NCBI GenBank assembly: GCA_017477035.1
Contig: JAFUXW010000184.1
Coordinates: 1 to 11,966 of the forward strand
Reading direction: 5' to 3'
From: Alphaproteobacteria bacterium
Lineage (GTDB): Bacteria; Pseudomonadota; Alphaproteobacteria; RF32; CAG-239
Length of the DNA: 11,966 nt
Within the stretch, counting starts at the first letter, position 1. Every line of letters starts with the position of its first letter. Shown one piece after another: positions 1-9,000 of the stretch. A program made the translations under genes and the position numbers. The notes below the pieces were generated by a model. That model saw only the letters and a program-made list of their open reading frames with translations, did not search any database and was not told the DNA's origin.

Positions 1-3000
1 CATCCGTATTGATATCACCGTTAATTGTAATATCCGGGGCAACTGTCGGGTTCGGTATATCAAACGTATCGGCCAGCGGATGATTGTTGTCATAATAGTT
101 GTTAATAGTTGTTCCGACAATACCTGTGCTGTTTGTAACAAAATGAACCCCTGTGGTCGGAAGACTATCAAAAGAAGGCTTATTACTTTTTCCGAGAATC
201 GACATCGGATAGAAATAATCATAAACCTTCTGTCCGCTTATGGCTTGAGATTTATCGGCAAATTCCGCTTGGCTCTTGCCGTTAACCATAAAGTTATTTG
301 TCGCGGTTTTGGTATCGGTATTAATATTATTAAATACCAATGTGCGCGTTGAATAATTATCTACCAGCAAACCGGATTTGGTCATATTGATGGTTCCGGT
401 ACCGGTAATATTACCGTTTGTTAAACCGTTTATGGTTATTCTGGCATCTTTTGAACCGCGAATATCATTAAATACGATAGAATAATCGCCGCTTGAATAA
501 TTGTAGTCACTTGCAGGTGTATCCCATACAGTATTATATTCGTTTAAAATTTTTGTTCTTTCGGTTACTAATCCTGTGATTATTTCATCGCCGTTAGCTT
601 TTACATACTCAACATTTTGAATTTGATTATTTATATTTTCAATTTTGTTGTTTAAATCAATGATATTATCGCAAGATTGCGCGGTTCCCGTGCCTGTCGG
701 GTTTATGGCCGCGATGTAGGTCACGCCGTCCTTACCGATATATTTGGTAAAGCCGTGTGCCGTAGTCGAAAGTCTGCTTGTAACGTCGTTGTATCCGTTT
801 ACGATATTTGTCTTTTGGGCACTAGAGAAACCGTAATCCGATGTGCTCAAGAAGTCTGCCATTGTCAGATTTTCATTTTCGCCGAGAGCCGCAACATAAT
901 CTTTCATCATTGTATTATATTGGGTCTGCGTTATTTTACTGCTTGCCCCTGGATCATTATTGGTATATCTGATGCATCCCATATCACGTTGTATTTTTTG
1001 GTCAAATGCGCTTATTCCTTCATATATTCCGCTTCCGCCTGTTTTGGATTCAAGCAAAACCGCACCTTTTTTGATAAGCGAATTGAGCTCATTGATTACG
1101 GCTTGCGTATCTGCTTTCTGTTCGACAAGAGAAGCAATTATCGTATCGGCATTTTCCAGTGCATGGCTGTATTCATCAATATCATTATTAACATTTTCCA
1201 ACTCGGTATCTATTTCAGCAAGTATTTGTTCTTTTAGCTTCGCACCGTCGATAAACTCGCCGTCATTTAAAATATAATCGCCGTCATAAAAGCCCTGAAG
1301 CGTCGTTTTATCAATTGTGCCGTCTTGGTTGATTTTCATATATTTTGAATTGCTTGCGCCGGCGGTGATTTTACCGTTGTTATTCAAACTATGATTGTTA
1401 TGAAGGTCTATGTTTACCGATGTTCCGGAATTATTAATAATGCCCCAGACGCTTTTGGTTATCCAATGAATGGTAGAATTCAATTGACCGCCGCCGCCTG
1501 AATAGCTGATATCTATATCTTTTCCCGAAGTTATATCGGCATTGGCTTTGTTGTCAATTATGTTATTAACGATTTTGGTTAATTTACCATCTTCTGTTGT
1601 GGACGCAATTGCAGCTGTACTTATTGATTCGGAAAACTGAGTCAAATAATTGTTTGAACCCGGCATAAAATTAATATCGAGCATATTACCGGCAGTGAGT
1701 GAACCACTGTTTTCAAGTGTATTGTTAACTTTGAAATCAATATACGATTTTGCTACCGGATCACCCGCAAAGTTACCGACATCCGATTTAACACTTGATA
1801 ATAAATTATTTCCGGAATTGAAATCAATTTCAAGTTCATTATTGGCCAAGATTGCCGATTTATCATCCATTACAATTTTATTGTTGGTTGTTACATTCAA
1901 ATGCGATATTCCGGAGGCCTTGGAAGCCAATCCGTAAGCGCCGGATTCAATCTTTTGCCTAAAGTAATTAGAGGAGAAAGTTTCAAGAATTGCATTATGC
2001 GTTGCTTCCAATACCGAATTTTTGAAGTTTATCTCACTGGTATCGGTAATTGTGTTGGTAACCTCAATAATTTCAAAAGCAACAACCCCTCCGACATTAC
2101 CGGTGTAGGTAACTTCTTTCAAATCTTTTGTGCCAATACCTGAACTCGCCTGCATTTTTATATCACCGGCTTTTATGTTCGAATTTTTAATATTAATATT
2201 GGCGTTAGAGGCATAGCTGTTGTTGGCCTTTCCTGCCACATACGCTATAAATCCGCCGCCGCCGTTTGATTCATCATCTTCAACAGAGGTAGTGTCCTTA
2301 GTATAAATAGTAAAATCAGACAACGAGTTGATGTCGGAATTTTCAATGTTTGTTTCGGTTGTGGTATTAAACGAAGAGGTGGCACTTGTATCCGAAACAT
2401 TGATAACTCCGCCCGAACCGTCTGTCGTTTTTACGTTATAGTTGTTTTGAGATTGGTTCAATATGAACATTCTGTTTTTGTTCTCGATACTTGATTTTAA
2501 CCCGCTTAAATTCAAAATCGATTGGCCTTTAAGGGTATTAGACACACCGGTATCGGCAACATTGATAAGTCCGCCGGTTCCGGATGATTTATTTAATTTG
2601 GCCTCTCTGTTTGTGGTTATCACAACATTGGCAAGACCATCTCCGACATTAAAGTTTCCGCCGATATTAGCAATAGTGTCGGCTTCCATGTCGCTGTCAA
2701 GTCTTAATCTTGCACCGGCAACGAGTAAACCGAGATTAAATGCTTTCAAGTCGGCATCTGAGGTGGCGTTATGAGTTGCTTTGATATCGGCTCGGTTCAA
2801 AATGGTATTCTTACCGCCGACATCAAGTGTCATCTTGCTCTTATCCGTAGCTTCAGCGGCAACGGCATATACGCCGGCCGCCGTTACTTTGGTACCATTG
2901 GCATCGGCTTTGGCCTTAGAATTCAAATGTTGGTCAATATTTAATTTGTTTGCAGTATGGTCTTTGGCTTTCAAAACCGTTGCCGAAGTTGCAGTGTTCT

Positions 3001-6000
3001 CGGCATTGGCAAATGCTCCGGTATATATTCCCACACCTTGAACGGTAACGTCATGCGTTCTGCCGTATGCCAAGATATCTTTTGAACTGTTGGCACGGGC
3101 GGTTATAATATTGGTTGTTCCTTTGTTTACCAAAGTCAGCCCATCCGGACTGTCAATACCGGACTTGAAGTCAGCGTTCATAAATGCGCCGGATTCATTG
3201 TATTCGGCAATATTTATCGCTTTAACCGAAACAATATTGGATCTTGCGGTTACGCTCATAGTGTCATAATCGGTTACGATATCAATGTTCCCGGTATTAA
3301 TCTTTCCGTTGACATTCTCAATGATGGCTCGGGAAATTGTATTTGCGGTTGCTTCGTTTTTCAAAACCGAAACAATGCTTGCCCCTTGAACCGGAACCGA
3401 AAGCTTCAGCGATTGCAAATCTGTATCAACCGTCGAATGAACGGTTAATTTTCCGGACGCATCAATATTTGTGTTGCCGGTAATCAGCGAAACAGCTTTA
3501 TTCGTATCTTTGGCTTCCACCAAGTCCACATTGACAACACCGCCGATGGCAACGGCAACGTGTGATGTATCAATGGTAGCCTTGCTCTTGGACTTTGAAT
3601 TAACGCTGATATCATCGGCATTGACTTCGGCATTTTTAATCTGTGCCAGTGTTTCCGAAGAATTCTCGTATATGTCGGAGCCGCCCGAAACCTGTGCACC
3701 GGAGGCTTCCATGTTTACTTTACCCATATAAACATTGGCATTTGAATTGGCGTTTAACAGGACATCGGCTTGCGTGCTTTCAACTTTTCCGCCTACGACT
3801 TCCGCAACGGTGTTATTGGCAATCTGAACATCTCTGACGCCGACACCGATGGTCGCACCGGTTGCTACAACGTTATAACTGTTCAAATCCAGCCGATCTG
3901 TAAGAACATCAATCGTTTTGCCGTCTTTTTGCTCTTTTTTAAGACCGTTCAGCCGGCTTGTAGCGTTTATGGCGGTATTAAATTCAGTTGTCAGATTACC
4001 GTTAACGCTTGAAACGGCACCGCTTTTAAGATTATTGCTCGCAGTTGTTGCTGTAGATAATCCCTGCGGTATCCGTGAGAATATATTGCTGATATACTTA
4101 TCGACATCGCTGACTTGTTCGGCCTTAGAATATGTTTCGCTCGGTGTGCCGATTTTGATAACCTGAACATCAATCGGTAAAGATGCCAACCCCACGGATA
4201 CGTTTAGTTGAGTGTTATCCAAAGCATTGGCAAGTTCGGAATTCAATGAAGATGAGCCGGCGTTAATTTGACCGTTTTTAGCCGACAAAATCTCAGATTT
4301 AACCAAATTGTTGGCGGTATATAAATTAACATTAACTCCGATAGAACCGCCTATACCGGCAAGACTGCCCATAACCACACTGTTGCGAGCGGAGGTTAAA
4401 TCCTTGGAATTGACGTTTAATTGACCGTCAACGTTTAAGGTCTTTGACTTGGTATCAACATACGAGCGTGTGGTTGAATTAATATCATTAACCACGGCAT
4501 TACCGGCTAAGCCCACACCTTGTCCGGTAATCGATAAACCGAAGTTAATATTGTTGGTTCTTCTGTCTGAATTGGAATAAACTTCAAGCGCACCAATCTC
4601 GGTTGACTTCGTGTTATCAACGTAAGAGGTTACGGTATTGGTAAACTCATTATCAATAACATTCACCACAGCATCAAGGCCTTGTCCGGCAATTCCTAAT
4701 GCTATGGCATTGTTGTCAATGTGGTCGGTTTTATCTTTGTTGGTGTCTATGCTGATTATACCGGCTTTGATGATATCGGAATTCTTAATTCCGGCTTCAA
4801 GAGTGGAATTAACATCATTCAACAGCACATTGGTAATAAGTGTTGCGCCCTGACCGGCAACACCTCCGCCGACAATCCAGTTGTTGGAGTTTATAACCGA
4901 ATTGGCATCAATATCTATTGTTCTGTTCGTATTTATAACGGCGTTATCAATATATGACTTGATATTACCTGTATAATTGTTTTTAATAGCAACGCCGACA
5001 CCGGTAAAACCTTTGGCAACGCCGGCAACACCGGCCGAAACATCTAAAGTGTTTGCTGTGTTTTGTGCATCCATGTCAATAGCGGCATCTTTAACTTTAG
5101 AGTTTTTAATGGCAGATTCTACCGTGGCGTTGTAGGTATTTACAATCGGGTTAACATCCACGGCAACGTTCATTGCACCGCCGCCGGATACGACAATATG
5201 GGCGGCATTTATATCTTCATTTGCCGAGATTATAACTTTTTCGGCCGCGATATCTTTTTCGGTAGTTCCGTTATCAATCTTTGCGTAAACCTTATCTTCA
5301 ACATCGTTTATGGCAATATTGGCATCAAGTGAACCTTTCATCGCACCGGAACCGGCAATCAATATTTGATGATTATCCTTTCGGTTGGCGGCATCTACCG
5401 TCAGATTATGCAGAATATCCAATTTGGAACCGTTGTCTATCAATGCACTGGTTGTGCTGTTATCTTTGGTATAAAGTATTGATACACCGACACTGCCTTT
5501 CAGCGAACCGCTGATATTACTGGTAATAATGTTCTTGATAGAGTAATCATCTGCCAAAACATACAAATTATCGGCAGTAATATCAGAATTACTAATCTCC
5601 GCTGTTACCGTATTTTCAATAACTTTTCCGATACCGGCACCGGCAACGGCCGCTTTGGAACCGCCGGCAATATCAAAGAACATATTCCAATTCCAGAAAT
5701 CGCTGTCTTGGTCTAAGGAAACATAATCGTCACCGTCTTGTTTCATATTCAATCCGTCATACGAACCGTCAGCATTTTTATGCAACAGTTTATCTCTGTA
5801 TGCTGCGGAAGTAACGTCATCACGCGAATATTTATTATCATCGTCCTTGGTTCCGCCCATAGAGTTAACGGCGGCGGCAGAGGCCGTTACATCGCCTTTG
5901 GCTTTAATTTTTGAATTGGTAATTTTAGCTTCAACCGTCTTTTCCAGTTTATCAACATTAACCGAGCCGGCAATAACGGCGGTCGTTTCTTCGCTCAAAG

Positions 6001-9000
6001 CCGCGCTGACGGTTGCTCCTCTCGTATAAATGGTTGTTTCATCATAGGCGGCAACATTTAAGCTGTTTATCAAATTAGTGCTTCTGCCTGTTCCCAAATT
6101 GCCGGAAACATAGGATTTTACGACGTTATCAATAACATTAACATTGACATTGGCGGCGGCCATCAAAAATGCGCCTTTGGTGGCCACGGCCGCACCGGCC
6201 AAAATGTTGTTGACCTTTTCGGTTGAGGTGGCGGCAACTTTAATATCTTTTGCCGTTAAAATATCGGTGTGCCGATCGGTTACAGGGACTAAATTGGCAC
6301 CTACCGTATAAGAATCCCCGATTTCCGCCGTTACGTCATTCTCAAATAAATTAACCACAACATCGCCACCGACACCGGCACCGCCTTCGGTTGTTAAAAT
6401 ATTGATGGTTCCGGCGGCATCAAGGTTATCGGTATTTGTATTTGCTTTAACTTCAATGTCATCCGTTGCCGTTATGGTTGAACCCAAAATTTTGGCTTTA
6501 ACGGTATCGTGAATGTAATTGATATTGGCACTGCCGTCAAAAGCCCAACCGGATTCGGAACCGGTAACCAAAGAACCGGCAACTGCAAAATCGCTCAAAT
6601 TGTTGTCGGCATCGGCTAAAATGCTCAATTTGTTTATATTTTCCATGGTTGAATTAGCAACATAAGCCGCAATGTTATTTTTTACATTATTGTAATTGAC
6701 TGCGGCACCCGCACCGACACCGTTGGAACCGTTTCCGGACAGATAAGCACCGCCGCCGGCAATGTTATAGATATCAACATCATTTTTAGCACTCACATCA
6801 ACATCAACTTTTTTGGCATAATCATCGGCTTTGACGATTGAATTTTCTATTGCCGCCACAATTTCCGGCTTTAAGGTATTCATATTCAACGAACCGCCGA
6901 CAGCAGATTGGAAACCTTGGTTTTGTTCATCGCTGTTAACGGAAGCGCCGGCACCGATTGAAATATTAAGTATCCAATTTTTGTTATCTGCACCTACGGC
7001 TAATGCGGAGTTATTCCCCGAAAATTCAATATCCGAATCATTGATGATTGATTTTACGGAGCCGGACTGACTGTTGTAGGCAATGGCCGCACCGGCACCG
7101 TTTTTATTCGATTTGGCAACAGCACCGCCCAAGAGAATGCTTTTGGCTTCCCGATGAGCATTCACCGCCAAACTGTCACCGATATTTAATTCGGAATTAT
7201 TGACGGAAGCTTCTACCTTGGTATCATCTTTGGCAACATCAACACTGCCGGCAACCGAAAGCGAGAATTGTCCCAATATTTTCTGTATAATGTTCTCGTC
7301 ATTATCGTTTTGGTTATTGTTATTATTGTTCAGCAGATTGTTAATGAGGTTTTCGTTTTCGTCATCATCGCTACCATCATCGCTACCATCGTCGGCTTTA
7401 CTTGATATCGAACTGTCAACAGATTTTGCATCATCTTCATCTTGAGCATTATCTATATTTTGCGGGAGATTCCCGGCATCTTTCTGTTCTTCTTTTACAC
7501 CGCCCGAAAATGCTCCGGAAGCTTCAATATTAAATTTTTGATTATAAGTCGTGGCATTGACAGCCAAATTATCGGCCTCAACTTCGGAGTTTTCAATGGT
7601 TGCTTTAACGTTTCGGTCAATTGAAGTAACGTTTACGCTGGCACCGATGGCAATACCCGAAGAACTTTGCTGTTCTTGAGCACTTTCAACTTCTTCTTTT
7701 TGTTGGGTTAATGCGCCCTGAACAATGATATTGGTAATTTCATCTTTAGCTTCTCTTATATACAGTATTTGCTTATCAACAAGCGCTGCCTCTTCTTCTT
7801 TCGTTAATTTAAGTTGTTTTTTCCAGACTATTTCATTGGTATTATCATCTCTTTTGATAATTCCGCCGGTGGTTCTGATGGTGGCTTTACCGGCGTTTAC
7901 ATCAATATTCTTGGCAACAACCATATTATCATCTGTTATGTTAGATATCTTGGCAATGGTGTCGCCGCTGATATTTTGAACGTGAATAGAGCCGTCAACA
8001 CCAAGGGTTTCCGACTTGCCGCCGGTTAAAATGATGTTCATATAAGATTGCTCGGTGGCACTGTCAACATTTATGTTCCCGTCTTCGGCTTTAACCGTTG
8101 AATTATCAATTAAGGCAGTTGCGTTATTGGTATATTCATCCCACACAAAATTGGCACCGATACCGGCTGTGCCGCCGTCAACCGTCGGCTCATACACCCA
8201 ATCTTGTTGCCCCGGAAGTTTATAGTTAATCGTTTTTACCAAAATATCAACCAAACCGGCACCGTTATAGCCGATAACCGAATTCACCGCATTAACATCA
8301 ACATCACCGTCTGCCGTAATTTCGGAAGCGTTCTGAATTGCCGCCAAAGTGTTTGTATTAACTTCATTATACACCACGGAAACCGAACCCGACAACTTTC
8401 CGGCGGAGGAATTGGTTTGCGCCATGTTATTGAAGAAACCGGCCATTTTGAACTTCGGTTTCAAAGCGGAATAACTTGTCAGGAGATTTTGTTCGGCTAA
8501 TCCGGATAATTCAAAAACAGGGGCCGTATCATCGGCTTTCGGAGTTGCCGGAGAAACGCTCCATTTACCGTTGGCTTCCGAAGCAAATCTGCCGCCGACA
8601 AAAAAGCTGTCCATACCCATAATTTTGAAAGGAAATCTCAAACCGAAAGTCAAACTTCCGATATTCATCGGCAACTCGGTGGTGGCATCAACCGTAACAT
8701 TCTCCGCTTCAACTTTTGATTTATCAATAGTGGCATTGGTCGTATTATTCTGTTCGCTGACAATAACGGCAACCGAGGCACCGTAGTTTGCTTCGCCTTG
8801 TGTATCCGAGGTGGCGGTATTGGTTACCAAATCAACAGTATTGGCTCTGACCGTTACATCACCATCTGCTTTAACCGTGGAATTTTCTATTTTTGCGGTG
8901 GTGGTATTGTTTGTATTGTTATGAACAACCGCACCGCCGATTTCAACAGCCGCATTTTCGCCGTCTTTCCCCAGTTCAAGCTTTACCTTTTTTATTTTAT

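Noticed and set aside
677..1237. Plus-strand open frame of 186 codons
   Set aside because: It lies wholly antisense to the coiled-coil block of the exoprotein and in register with its codons. It is open only because the exoprotein uses few TTA, CTA and TCA codons there. It is rich in Cys, Phe and Tyr, has no credible ribosome site and resembles no family I know.
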